Origin: Pseudoxanthomonas suwonensis
Lineage (GTDB): Bacteria > Pseudomonadota > Gammaproteobacteria > Xanthomonadales > Xanthomonadaceae
Length of the DNA stretch: 32,956 nt
Direction: 5' to 3'
Assembly (NCBI GenBank): GCA_003240695.1
Contig: QFNC01000030.1
Location: forward strand, 1 to 32,956
Part shown: positions 7,387 to 18,072 of the stretch, piece after piece
Position numbering within the stretch: position 1 is the first letter of the stretch
Layout of the letters: each line of letters starts with the position of its first letter
The notes under the pieces: model-generated
Told to the model about the DNA's origin: nothing
What the model saw: only the letters and a program-made list of their open reading frames with translations
The model's database searches: none
Made by a program: the position numbers and the translations under genes

Positions 7387-8648
7387 AACCGCTCACCGAT
7401 CCGGCCATCGCCCACCACGCCGAACTGGACCGGCGCATGACCGCTGCCGCGCGCGGCATCCGCCTGCTGGCCTCGGTCAGCTGGCCCAGTGCCGTGCAGC
7501 AGCAGTTTCTGGACCACTGGCACCGCGGGCGGGCGCAGCTGCCGCAGCATGCCTATCCGCAGATCGATTATTCCGAACAGCGCCGCGAATTCGATGCCGT
7601 GGCCGCCGCCGCCGACCCGGCGCATCCGCTGGGGCGCTATCTGGTCGATTCCTGCCGCAGTTGGTCGCTGGCTGCCGGCCTGATCGAAGCCCTGGGCACT
7701 GCGCAGGTCACCGACTATTCCGTGCAGCTGTACGGCAAGCCCGAGCAGTGCCTGCCCGGCAACGGCCCCAGCACCCGCGATGCCGCCCGCCATTTCATCG
7801 CCATCGCCGACGAACTGGACCACGAACTGCTGTCTCCGGCCGAACAGGTGGCGGTGTCGGCCACGGCATTGCAACTGCAGCTGCAGGCCGCGCTGGACGA
7901 TTTCTTCGACGAACGGCGCATCGTGGTGGAAGTCGATCCCGACCTGATCGCCAAGGCCGCCGCCGGTGCCACCCGCATCCGCTTGCGCGCGGGTGCCACG
8001 TATTCCGATTACGACCGTCACCAGCTGCTGCAGCACGAGGCCTTCGTGCATTCGCTGACCGCGTTGAACGGACGCGAGCAACCGGTGCTGCCCAGCCTGT
8101 CGCTGTCATCGCCGCGCACCACCGCCACCCAGGAAGGCCTGGCCGTGTTCGCCGAGCAGATCACCGGCAGCATCGACATCGAGCGGATGAAGCGCATCAG
8201 CCTGCGCATCGAAGCGGCCGCCATGGCCCTGGAGGGCGCCGATTTCATCGACGTGTTCCGCTATTTCCTGGCCGCCGGACAGAACGAGGTGGAAAGTTTT
8301 TCCTCCACCCAGCGCATCTTCCGCGGCGTGCCGGTCACCGGTGGCTGCGCCTTCACCAAGGACACCGTGTACCTGCGCGGGTTGATCGCCGTGCATACCT
8401 TCTTCCGCTGGGCCCTGCGCGAACAGAAACTGCACCTGTGCCGGCTGATCTTTGCCGGCAAGATGACCCTGGCCGACGTGCAGGCCTTCGAGCCATTGCA
8501 CCGCGACGGCGTGATCGTCGCCCCGCGCTGGATGCCGCAATGGTTGCAACGCGCAAACGGCCTGGCCGGTGCCCTGGCATTCTCGCTGTTCGCCAACCGC
8601 ATCCGCCTGGATCACGTCACCGCGGAAGGGGCGGTGTTCGATGCGTGA
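7383..8648 (+). CDS. QEGLA-motif zincin (DUF1704, MATCAP-like)
   Basis: A 421-residue protein of the DUF1704 family, named in bacteria for its QEGLA motif and annotated as a flavohemoglobin expression-modulating protein. The family includes the eukaryotic tyrosine carboxypeptidases of the MATCAP/KIAA0895 type. The metallopeptidase signature is HEAFVH at residues 218-223, with QEGLA at 250-254 supplying the third zinc ligand (Glu251). No signal peptide is seen, so a cytosolic location is expected. The ATG overlaps the rsgA stop codon. In many genomes this gene sits beside an N-formylglutamate amidohydrolase and a glutathione synthetase-like gene; neither is present here. Peptidase activity in bacteria is inferred from the fold, and the substrate is unknown. 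Confidence 0.88.
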   Translation: MKPLTDPAIAHHAELDRRMTAAARGIRLLASVSWPSAVQQQFLDHWHRGRAQLPQHAYPQIDYSEQRREFDAVAAAADPAHPLGRYLVDSCRSWSLAAGLIEALGTAQVTDYSVQLYGKPEQCLPGNGPSTRDAARHFIAIADELDHELLSPAEQVAVSATALQLQLQAALDDFFDERRIVVEVDPDLIAKAAAGATRIRLRAGATYSDYDRHQLLQHEAFVHSLTALNGREQPVLPSLSLSSPRTTATQEGLAVFAEQITGSIDIERMKRISLRIEAAAMALEGADFIDVFRYFLAAGQNEVESFSSTQRIFRGVPVTGGCAFTKDTVYLRGLIAVHTFFRWALREQKLHLCRLIFAGKMTLADVQAFEPLHRDGVIVAPRWMPQWLQRANGLAGALAFSLFANRIRLDHVTAEGAVFDA

Positions 8649-8653
8649 ACGCG

Positions 8654-8678
8654 GAAAGTCGGCGTTGCGCCGACTTTC
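8654..8678. terminator. Bidirectional hairpin terminator
   Basis: A perfect 11-bp stem (GAAAGTCGGCG / CGCCGACTTTC) with a 3-nt TTG loop lies between the convergent QEGLA and metallopeptidase genes. The stem begins with GAAA and ends with TTTC, so each strand ends in a short T run; it can serve both transcripts. Confidence 0.7.
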
Positions 8679-8703
8679 GTTGATGCAGGGATCGGCAGGC
8701 CAA

Positions 8704-10119
8704 TCAGTAAGACATGCCGGAAAGCAGGATCATGGGATTGGAAGCGACCAATTGCTGCAGTTGATCGCGCTGCTCGGCTGGAATGCCCGGGTCACTCAGC
8801 GCGGCACGGATGTCGTTGCCGCTGATATAGCGGTCGCGACCGCCCTTGCCATCGGCAGTATCCAGCAAGGCATGCAGATAATCATTCGATTCGGCGATCC
8901 CGACCGCACTTTGCAGATCGCTCAGGCTGATGTTGCCATCCACCGGAGCGTTTCCGTTGGACGCGGTATCCACCACGTAGCGCGACGTGGGGCTGCTCAG
9001 CAAGAAGGCGGCCGCTGCACGAACCTCGCCCGGAATCGACGGGTCAGGATCGGATAGCAGGTTTTCCAGATCCTGCTGGGTAATGAACGTGCCATCACCC
9101 GATACGTGGCTGAAGTGTTGGGCGAGCGCTTGGGTTGCGGTCTGAACGTCTCCGGTGCCGTCCAGGCGAACGGGTGGCACGCTTTGACGCGCGATCGGGT
9201 CGTAACCGGAATACTCGACCATCATCCGGTAGATGTCCGGATACTCTTCCTGCAGCTTTTCAGGGTATTGCTTGAACTTGTTCTGCAAGTCGGGCCATGT
9301 TTCGCCGCCACGATCGGCGAATGCGCCATCGGGGGCGGCATCCAGCGCCTGATTCATCGCGTCTTCAAAAGGGAAGCCGGCCGGGTAATGGCCTTGCGGC
9401 TGGTTGTAGCCTTGAAAGAAATGAGAGAATTCGTGCTGGGGTACGCTGTCGCCCTTACTGAGTGCCCCGATCGTGTAGTCGGTGTCCATGCGGATTTCGC
9501 CGGCTCCGTACACGGCCCATCCGGCAGCCTCTTTACCCTCGTCGGTCAAGGCCGGCCCATCGTAGAAGCGGAAGACAAGATGGCCATCGCCAGAGGCGCC
9601 GCCGTTGTACGCGTCGTTGGCGGCGACGGCGGCATCGATCGTTGCGTTCATTTTGGCTTCGTTGCCGAAACTCGCGGCCAGCATGCCACGCAACGTCATG
9701 TCTTCCAGTGCCGGATTGGGAGAGGGCTGCACGCCTGGCTGATAGGCGAACTGGATGCGCGGATCGTCGCGTAGCTGCTGCAGCTGGGCGTCGTACTGCG
9801 TCTGCAATTCCGGAGTCAGGGTCTGGCGGAAATTGTCCACGGTATCCAGCACGGCCATGTCGCTGCCGGCGTTGGCGCTTTCCAGTGCGGCATTGAATTC
9901 TGCCTTCAGCACCTCGTCTGACTTCGGCTGGCCCGTGCTTGGATCGGTTCCGTAGGGAACGCCTGGCGGCCTTGTGTCCTCCAGCGGAACAGGCGGCGGC
10001 GGAGGCGGAGACGGAAGCGGAGGCGGCGGGTCGGGGATGCGTGGGCCTAGGGGCGGCAGTCCGATCAGGGTCATGAGTGTGATTCGCTGGAGGGCGTTCC
10101 GCGACGATAGCGAGCGCAT
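8704..10119 (-). CDS. MtfA-like metallopeptidase with proline-rich N-terminus and HrpF-like C-terminal repeats; putative secreted effector
   Basis: No named gene is recognised. Numbered from the ATG at 10074 (456 residues), the protein has a proline-rich leader (residues 8-38), a helical linker, and a zincin core with HEFSH at 214-218 and a candidate third ligand Glu258 in GGETW. The following stretch EEYPDIYRMMVEYSGYDP strongly resembles the C-terminal part of MtfA (M90) peptidases. The C-terminus carries three short EF-hand/HrpF-like units: GDGTFITQQDLENLL (326-340), DGNISLSDLQSAV (379-391) and RDRYISGNDIRAALSD (413-428). Such repeats occur in type III translocon and other exported proteins. 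There is no signal peptide, which fits type III/IV export rather than Sec. Three in-frame ATGs (10155, 10119, 10074) are possible; 10119 has AGGGG just upstream. Protease activity and secretion are inferred. Confidence 0.7.
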   Translation of the reverse strand: MRSLSSRNALQRITLMTLIGLPPLGPRIPDPPPPLPSPPPPPPVPLEDTRPPGVPYGTDPSTGQPKSDEVLKAEFNAALESANAGSDMAVLDTVDNFRQTLTPELQTQYDAQLQQLRDDPRIQFAYQPGVQPSPNPALEDMTLRGMLAASFGNEAKMNATIDAAVAANDAYNGGASGDGHLVFRFYDGPALTDEGKEAAGWAVYGAGEIRMDTDYTIGALSKGDSVPQHEFSHFFQGYNQPQGHYPAGFPFEDAMNQALDAAPDGAFADRGGETWPDLQNKFKQYPEKLQEEYPDIYRMMVEYSGYDPIARQSVPPVRLDGTGDVQTATQALAQHFSHVSGDGTFITQQDLENLLSDPDPSIPGEVRAAAAFLLSSPTSRYVVDTASNGNAPVDGNISLSDLQSAVGIAESNDYLHALLDTADGKGGRDRYISGNDIRAALSDPGIPAEQRDQLQQLVASNPMILLSGMSY

Positions 10120-10209
10120 GACCCCTGCGTGAAGTGGGGAAAACCCTAGGTCCATCGCACCGTTTCGTCCCGATCGGATTCGGTTGGGAGCCGTGCGTGG
10201 TCATGGCGA

Positions 10210-10215
10210 TAGAAT
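10210..10215 (+). promoter_or_regulatory. -10-like element (TAGAAT) upstream of maeB
   Basis: TAGAAT followed by G, the same element seen before aceE, rpmE2 and rsgA in this window. It would give a leader of roughly 20-30 nt. The best -35 candidate, TTGGGA at 10184-10189, is 20 bp away, longer than ideal. Confidence 0.4.
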
Positions 10216-10243
10216 GGAAGCTCCATTCCGCCCGATGGCCGCC

Positions 10244-12552
<2,309 letters not shown>

Positions 12553-12556
<4 letters not shown>

Positions 12557-12948
12557 GCATCGACCTCGGCGTCGTGCTGGCCGAACCATCCGGCGATGCG
12601 CGTCACCAGGTGGTCGATCGCGTCCTTGCGCAACAGGCCGTCGGCCTTGGGCAGTCCGATGGCGGATGCCGTGTCGTCGCTGACGAAGCAGAAGCGCGCC
12701 TGCGGCGCCAGTTCGCAGCGCAGTGCAAATGCCTGCGCGCCGCCGAAGCCGGGCATGTTGACGTCGGACAGGATCAGATGCGGGCTTGCGCTTTGCAGTG
12801 CCGTCCGCATCGACACGGCATCGTGCGCATGGCGAAACCGAGCCGCCACGCCGCGATCGTGCAGCAGCAGCGGCAGCAGTTCGGCATCGACCGCACTGTC
12901 ATCCACGATCAGCACGTCCAGCAGCGCAGGCGTGGCTGCCTTGGTCAC
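12553..12948 (-). CDS. Stand-alone response regulator receiver (second of two)
   Basis: A 131-residue single-domain receiver. Asp16 and Asp17 (LIVDDS) form the acidic pocket, Asp62 (LILSDVNMPG) is the phosphoacceptor, Ser90 is the switch residue and Lys108 (LLRKDAID) the conserved lysine, here without the usual following proline. No output domain is present. The start is a GTG at 12948 whose GTGA overlaps the stop of the preceding receiver gene; an in-frame ATG at 12981 would overlap that gene further. It is the last gene of a histidine kinase-receiver-receiver operon and ends on the CTAG shared with maeB. It may be a phosphate sink or act through protein contacts. Confidence 0.85.
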
Positions 12949-13391
12949 GGCTCGCCCGGGGTCTCGTTCATCACCGCCCAAAACCTGCCCAGCGTCTGCA
13001 CGGCGGTGAAGAACTGGTTGATGTCCACCGGCTTGACCACGTAGGCATTCACGCCCAGATCCCAGCTGCGTGCCAGGTCGCTTTCCTCGCGCGAGGAGGT
13101 CAGCATCACCACCGGAATCCGGCGCAGGCGTTCGTCCTGGCGCATCTGCTGCAGCACTTCCAGACCGTCCATGCGCGGCATTTTGATGTCCAGCAGCAGC
13201 ACTGCCGGATCGCCGCCGGATCGGCCTGCATGCTTGCCGCGGGCATACAGGTAGTCGAGTGCATCCACGCCGTCGTGCACGTGCACGATCGGATTGAGCA
13301 GGTTGGCCTCGGCCAGCGCGTCCATCGCCATTTCGGCGTCGGCTGGGCTGTCTTCGGCAAGCAGGATGGCGCGGATGGCGGGATCACTCAT
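12945..13391 (-). CDS. Stand-alone response regulator receiver (first of two, Rcp1-like)
   Basis: A 148-residue receiver of the Rcp1-like type that commonly pairs with phytochrome-like or PAS-containing kinases. Key residues are Glu13-Asp14 (LLAEDSPAD), phosphoacceptor Asp68 (LLLDIKMPRMDG), Thr98 (VVMLTSS) and Lys120-Pro121 (YVVKPVD). There is no output domain. The ATG at 13391 overlaps the kinase stop codon (ATGA), so it is translationally coupled to the kinase, its probable phosphodonor. Its stop overlaps the GTG of the second receiver. The downstream target is not visible in the window. Confidence 0.9.
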   Translation of the reverse strand: MSDPAIRAILLAEDSPADAEMAMDALAEANLLNPIVHVHDGVDALDYLYARGKHAGRSGGDPAVLLLDIKMPRMDGLEVLQQMRQDERLRRIPVVMLTSSREESDLARSWDLGVNAYVVKPVDINQFFTAVQTLGRFWAVMNETPGEP

Positions 13392-15217
13392 GGCAGGGAG
13401 TCCGTGGCAGGTTGCATGAAAGCGGATGGTGGCAGCGTGAACCAGAAGGTGGCGCCCTCGTCCGGGGCACTGCGGGCACCGATGTCGCCGCCATGGCGGA
13501 CGATGACCCGGCGCACGCTGGCCAGGCCGATGCCGGTGCCTTCGAACTCGCCGGCGCCGTGCAGGCGCTGGAACACGCCGAACAGCTTGTCGGCATAGGC
13601 CATGTCGAAGCCCACGCCGTTGTCCGACACCTCGAAACGGTAGCCGCCGTCGTCCAGGCGCTGCGATTGCACGCGGATCACGGCCGGTTCGGATCGGCTG
13701 CTGTACTTGACGGCATTGCCCAGCAGGTTCAACCACACCTGCCGCAGCATGTTTTCATCGCCCACCACCACCGGCAGCGGGGCGATCTCCCACTGGATGC
13801 GGTGGCCGGGGTTGTCCGCCTCGGCGTTGGCCTGCAGCAGCGCGCGCTTTTCCGCAACGATCGACTGCATGTCGACCGGCTGCAGGCGCATCGCGCTGCG
13901 CCCCAGGCGCGAATACACCAGCAGGTCGTCGATCAGCTGCGACATGCGCCGGGCCGAATCGCCGATGACCTGCAGGTAGCGCGCGGTCTTTTCATCCTGC
14001 ACGTCCCCCAAGTGCCTGCCCAGCTTGTCGGCGAAGCCGCCGATGTGGCGCAGCGGCGCACGCAGGTCGTGCGAGACCGAATAACTGAAGGCCTCCAGTT
14101 CGCGGTTCACGTCCGACACCTGGTCTACCTTGCCCTGCAGTTGCCGGTTCAGTTCCAGGATCTCGCGCCGTGCCGCGTTCTGCGCGCTGACATCGCTGGC
14201 GGTCAGCAGCACGGCCACGTCGTCGCTGTCCGGCAGCGGCATGCGGGTGGCATTCAGCAGCATGGTCCGCGACACGCCATCGCTGCTGTGCTGGTCGACC
14301 GGGAAATCCCACAGCTCCCGGCTGCGGTTGGCCACGTCGCCGAGCCGGCGCTGCACTTCTTCGTTGCGCCAGGCGCCATTGCCGATCGCGGTCAGCGGCT
14401 GTCCGTTGATATCTGCGGCACCATCGGCGCCGTACAGTTCGGCAAAGGCCGCATTGTGCTGCAGAACGTGCAGGTTGCGATCGAGCACCACGATCGGTTC
14501 GCGCACCGAATTCAGCACCACCCCGGCGCGTGCCTGCGAGCGCTGTGCCAGCGATTGGGCCACCGCCTGGCGCTGCATCCCGCGGCCGATCAGCCAGGTC
14601 AGCAATGCCAGCAGCAGCAGCTGGATGGCCAGGCTGGCGCGGTTGACGAGCTCGGCAGTGTGCGAGATCGCCACCTCCTGCTTCTGGCGAGTCAGCAACA
14701 GCTGGCGTTCGGTGTCGATGATCTCCCGGGCGAGCGGTTCGATCGGCGCATCACGCGTCATTTCCCGCACGATGGCCGGAGCATCGGCCAGGTCGGCCTG
14801 CGTCAATGCGCGCAAGTCACTCGCCCGGCGATCGACGTTTTCCAGCAGACGACCCAGCCGGCGTTGCTGGTCGGGATTGTCGCGGGTGAGCTGCTGCAAG
14901 CTGTCCAGCGCCGCATAGGCCGCAGGCAGGCTGCGTTGCAGACGCGCATCGAGCAGCGGCGCGGTGCCTCCGAGCGACTTGGCCATGGCTGCGGACTCGG
15001 CGTTGCGCAGTTCGGCCAGCGCTTCCAGCGCGCGGGTCTCCACTTCACGGCTGTGCAACACACGTTCGGCCGCTGCGGAGCGCAGTGCCATCTGCCGGCG
15101 TTCCGCCAGGTAGGGCACCACGATCAGCGCAGCGACCAGCAGCGCAAGGGCCAGCAAGCGCCAGCGGTTCAGCATGAGAGCGGCTCGGGAGGGCGATGAT
15201 GTGAATCGATGCATCAT
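13388..15217 (-). CDS. Membrane sensor histidine kinase (CHASE3-like, PAS, HisKA, HATPase)
   Basis: A 609-residue hybrid-free sensor kinase. Two membrane segments (about residues 20-37 and 195-212) flank a helical periplasmic sensor of CHASE3-like character. A PAS domain follows (about 230-345), then a HisKA domain with the phosphorylated His383 in YSVSHDLRAPLRHIGGF, and a HATPase domain with N box Asn501 (LLGNAVKYSS), G1 box DNGVGF (532-537) and G2 box GTGIGL (560-565). The SVSHDLRAPL pattern matches phytochrome-type kinases that use stand-alone receivers, fitting the two receivers encoded directly downstream. The start is uncertain: ATG at 15217 or 15175, neither with a strong ribosome binding site. 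The stimulus is unknown. It diverges from aceE. Confidence 0.9.
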   Translation of the reverse strand: MMHRFTSSPSRAALMLNRWRLLALALLVAALIVVPYLAERRQMALRSAAAERVLHSREVETRALEALAELRNAESAAMAKSLGGTAPLLDARLQRSLPAAYAALDSLQQLTRDNPDQQRRLGRLLENVDRRASDLRALTQADLADAPAIVREMTRDAPIEPLAREIIDTERQLLLTRQKQEVAISHTAELVNRASLAIQLLLLALLTWLIGRGMQRQAVAQSLAQRSQARAGVVLNSVREPIVVLDRNLHVLQHNAAFAELYGADGAADINGQPLTAIGNGAWRNEEVQRRLGDVANRSRELWDFPVDQHSSDGVSRTMLLNATRMPLPDSDDVAVLLTASDVSAQNAARREILELNRQLQGKVDQVSDVNRELEAFSYSVSHDLRAPLRHIGGFADKLGRHLGDVQDEKTARYLQVIGDSARRMSQLIDDLLVYSRLGRSAMRLQPVDMQSIVAEKRALLQANAEADNPGHRIQWEIAPLPVVVGDENMLRQVWLNLLGNAVKYSSRSEPAVIRVQSQRLDDGGYRFEVSDNGVGFDMAYADKLFGVFQRLHGAGEFEGTGIGLASVRRVIVRHGGDIGARSAPDEGATFWFTLPPSAFMQPATDSLP

Positions 15218-15264
15218 CCCGGGCAGGGACGTACCTTGGCAAGAGCCCGATCGTACGGGCCGGA

Positions 15265-15270
15265 TAGAAT
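15265..15270 (+). promoter_or_regulatory. -10-like element (TAGAAT) upstream of aceE
   Basis: TAGAAT followed by GGGG, 57 nt before the aceE ATG at 15328. A clear -35 hexamer at 17 bp is not present. The position fits a short untranslated leader carrying the GGAGAG ribosome binding site. Confidence 0.4.
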
Positions 15271-15327
15271 GGGGCTTTCCGCGCGGCCCGTCCGATGCGG
15301 ACGTCCCCCTGTTCCCGGAGAGCGCAC

Positions 15328-18018
15328 ATGAACTGGCTGAACGAACTGCTGCACGACGACCCCGATCCCGCCGAATCGCGCGAATGGGTGGAGGCGATCA
15401 AGGCGGTCATCGATCATGACGGCCCGCAGCGTGCGCACCGGTTGCTGGAAAACATGGTGGAACTGACCCGCCGCGCCGGCGCCCACCTGCCGTTCGCGCC
15501 GACCACCGACTACATCAACACGATTCCCGCGCACCTGGAGCCGAAATCCCCAGGCGATGCGCCCATGGAATGGCGGATCCGTTCGATGATCCGCTGGAAC
15601 GCCATGGCCATGGTGGTGCGGGCCAACCGCAAACCCGGCGACCTGGGCGGCCATATCGCCAGCTTCGCCTCGTCGGCCACGTTGTATGACGTCGGCTTCA
15701 ACCACTTCTGGCGAGCGCCGTCGGACCGTCATCCCGGTGATCTGCTGTACATCCAGGGCCACAGCTCGCCGGGCATCTACGCGCGTGCGTTCCTCGAAGG
15801 CCGCATCAGCGAGCCGCAACTGGACCACTTCCGCATGGAGGTGGATGGCAAGGGCATCAGTTCGTATCCGCATCCGTGGCTGATGCCGGACTTCTGGCAG
15901 ACCCCGACCGTGTCGATGGGCCTGGGTCCGCTGGCGGCGATCTACCAGGCGCGCCACTGGAAGTACCTCGAGGCGCGCGGGCTGATGCCGAAGACCGACC
16001 GCAAGGTCTGGTGCTTCCTGGGCGATGGCGAAACCGACGAACCCGAATCGCTGGGTGCCATTTCAGTAGCCGGACGCGAGGGCCTGGACAATCTGGTGTT
16101 CGTGGTCAACTGCAACCTGCAGCGGCTGGACGGCCCGGTGCGCGGCAATGGCAAGATCATCCAGGAGCTGGAAGGCAACTTCCGCGGCGCGGGCTGGAAT
16201 GTGATCAAGCTGGTCTGGGGCAGCTACTGGGATCCGCTGCTGGCCAAGGACCGCGACGGCGTGTTGAAGAAGCTGATGATGGAAACCGTCGATGGCGAAT
16301 ACCAGAACTGCAAGGCCTTCGGCGGCGCCTACACGCGCCAGCATTTCTTTGGCAAGTATCCGGAGACCGCGGCGATGGTGGCCAGCATGAGCGACGAGGA
16401 CATCTGGCGCCTCAACCGTGGCGGCCACGACCCGCACAAGGTCTATGCCGCCTACGACGCCGCGGTGAAGACCACCGGCATGCCGACGGTGATCCTGGCC
16501 AAGACGGTCAAGGGCTACGGCATGGGCGCGGCGGGCGAGGCGCTCAACCCGACCCATCAGACCAAGAAGCTGGACGACGACGCGGTGCAGATCTTCCGCG
16601 ACCGCTTCAAGCTGGACTTCCCGGATGCGGCGTTCAAGGATGGCGCGATCCCGTTCCTGCACCCGGGCAAGGATTCGCCCGAGATCGAATACATGATCGA
16701 GCGCCGCAAGGCACTGGGCGGCTTCCTGCCTCAGCGCCGGCGTACGGCCAGCCAGGCGCTGGAAGTGCCGCAGCTTGCGGCATTCGAACGCCTGACCAAG
16801 GCCACCGGCGAGCGCGAGATCAGCACCACCATGGCCTTCGTGCAGGCGCTGGCGATCGTGCTGCGCGACAAGCAGGTCGGTCCGCGCTGCGTGCCGATCG
16901 TGGCCGACGAGGCGCGCACCTTCGGCATGGAGGGCCTGTTCCGGCAGCTCGGCATTTACGCGCCGCAGGGCCAGAAATACAAGCCGGTGGATGCCGACCA
17001 GCTGATGTTCTACCGCGAGGACGCCGCCGGCCAGGTGCTGGAGGAAGGCATCACCGAGGCCGGTGCCTTCGCCAGCTGGATGGCGGCGGCCACCAGCTAC
17101 AGCACCAACGATCTGCCGATGCTGCCGTTCTACATCTACTACTCGATGTTCGGCTTCCAGCGCGTCGGCGACTCGGCGTGGCAGGCGGCGGACATGCGCG
17201 CACGCGGCTTCCTGCTCGGCGCCACCGCCGGTCGCACCACGCTGAACGGCGAAGGGCTGCAGCACGAGGATGGCCAGTCGCACGTGCAGTCCAGTTTCAT
17301 TCCCAACTGCCGCAGCTACGATCCCACCTTCCATTACGAAGTGGTCACCCTGCTGCAGCACGGCATGCAGCGCATGCTGGCCGAGCAGAAGGACGAATAC
17401 TGGTACCTCACCCTGATGAACGAGAACTACGCGCATCCGGACATGCCCGAAGGCAGCGCGGAGGGCATCGTCAAGGGCATGTATCTGCTGCAGGAGGGCG
17501 GCAAGGCGAAGAAGGACGGCCTGCGCGTGCAACTGCTGGGCAGCGGCGTGATCCTGCGCGAGGTACTGGCGGCGGCGGACTTGCTGAAACAGGAGTTCGG
17601 CATCGATGCGGACGTGTGGAGCTGCCCCAGCTTCACCGAACTGGCGCGCGACGGCGAGGATGCGCTGCGTCACAACCGTTTCCATCCCGAGGCGAAGCAG
17701 AAGCGGCTGCCCTACGTGACGCAGCTGCTGCAGGGGCGTGCGGGACCGGCGATCGCGGCCACCGACTACGTGCGCACCTTTGCCAACCAGATCCGGGAAT
17801 TCGTGCCGATGCGCTATGTGGTGCTGGGCACGGACGGTTTCGGCCGTTCGGACACCCGCGCCAACCTGCGCCGGCATTTCGAGGTCGACCGCTACCACGT
17901 GGCCCAGGCCGCGGTGCATGCGCTGGCGGAGGACGGCCAGTTGACCGCGAAAGACGTGGCCAAGGCGATCCAGGTGTGGAACATCGTGGCGGACAAGCCG
18001 AATCCGTTGACGGTGTGA
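15328..18018 (+). CDS. aceE: Pyruvate dehydrogenase E1 component, homodimeric type
   Basis: An 896-residue thiamine diphosphate enzyme, the E1 subunit that decarboxylates pyruvate and acetylates the lipoyl groups of E2. The length matches homodimeric gammaproteobacterial AceE. Landmarks are GHIASFASSATLYDVGFNHF, the region HSSPGIYARAF, the ThDP-Mg motif beginning GDGETDEPES at residue 232 and completed by VVNCNLQRLDGPV, DEARTFGMEGLFRQ in the pyrimidine domain, and GTDGFGRSDTRANLRRHFEVD in the C-terminal domain. The ATG at 15328 has GGAGAG at 7 nt; an in-frame ATG at 15295 lacks this. The E2 and E3 genes are not adjacent: a convergent serine hydrolase lies downstream. Confidence 0.97.
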   Translation: MNWLNELLHDDPDPAESREWVEAIKAVIDHDGPQRAHRLLENMVELTRRAGAHLPFAPTTDYINTIPAHLEPKSPGDAPMEWRIRSMIRWNAMAMVVRANRKPGDLGGHIASFASSATLYDVGFNHFWRAPSDRHPGDLLYIQGHSSPGIYARAFLEGRISEPQLDHFRMEVDGKGISSYPHPWLMPDFWQTPTVSMGLGPLAAIYQARHWKYLEARGLMPKTDRKVWCFLGDGETDEPESLGAISVAGREGLDNLVFVVNCNLQRLDGPVRGNGKIIQELEGNFRGAGWNVIKLVWGSYWDPLLAKDRDGVLKKLMMETVDGEYQNCKAFGGAYTRQHFFGKYPETAAMVASMSDEDIWRLNRGGHDPHKVYAAYDAAVKTTGMPTVILAKTVKGYGMGAAGEALNPTHQTKKLDDDAVQIFRDRFKLDFPDAAFKDGAIPFLHPGKDSPEIEYMIERRKALGGFLPQRRRTASQALEVPQLAAFERLTKATGEREISTTMAFVQALAIVLRDKQVGPRCVPIVADEARTFGMEGLFRQLGIYAPQGQKYKPVDADQLMFYREDAAGQVLEEGITEAGAFASWMAAATSYSTNDLPMLPFYIYYSMFGFQRVGDSAWQAADMRARGFLLGATAGRTTLNGEGLQHEDGQSHVQSSFIPNCRSYDPTFHYEVVTLLQHGMQRMLAEQKDEYWYLTLMNENYAHPDMPEGSAEGIVKGMYLLQEGGKAKKDGLRVQLLGSGVILREVLAAADLLKQEFGIDADVWSCPSFTELARDGEDALRHNRFHPEAKQKRLPYVTQLLQGRAGPAIAATDYVRTFANQIREFVPMRYVVLGTDGFGRSDTRANLRRHFEVDRYHVAQAAVHALAEDGQLTAKDVAKAIQVWNIVADKPNPLTV

Positions 18019-18040
18019 TCTGGGTCCGGCACTCCGACCT

Positions 18041-18064
18041 GCGTCACCGAGCATGCGGTGACGC
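18041..18064. terminator. Hairpin between aceE and the convergent serine hydrolase
   Basis: A perfect 9-bp stem (GCGTCACCG / CGGTGACGC) with a 6-nt AGCATG loop begins 22 bp after the aceE stop. There is no following T run, so it may act as a 3'-end stabiliser or a weak bidirectional terminator. Confidence 0.5.
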
Positions 18065-18072
18065 GGGTGCCA

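Noticed and set aside
10164..10183. TTCGT-N10-TTCGG upstream of maeB, like a plant-inducible promoter (PIP) box; the same spacing recurs at 30725-30744
   Set aside because: HrpX-type PIP boxes have a 15-bp spacer and a set distance to the -10 element; neither site fits, and TTCG is frequent in this DNA. The repeat of the same 10-bp spacing is noted but is probably chance.
13388..15217. Bacteriophytochrome identity for the histidine kinase
   Set aside because: The kinase core resembles that class, but there are no GAF/PHY domains or chromophore cysteine; the sensor is periplasmic and CHASE3-like with one PAS.
16063..18054. A 663-codon open frame antisense to aceE
   Set aside because: Shadow frame; the plus strand encodes complete AceE with all motifs.
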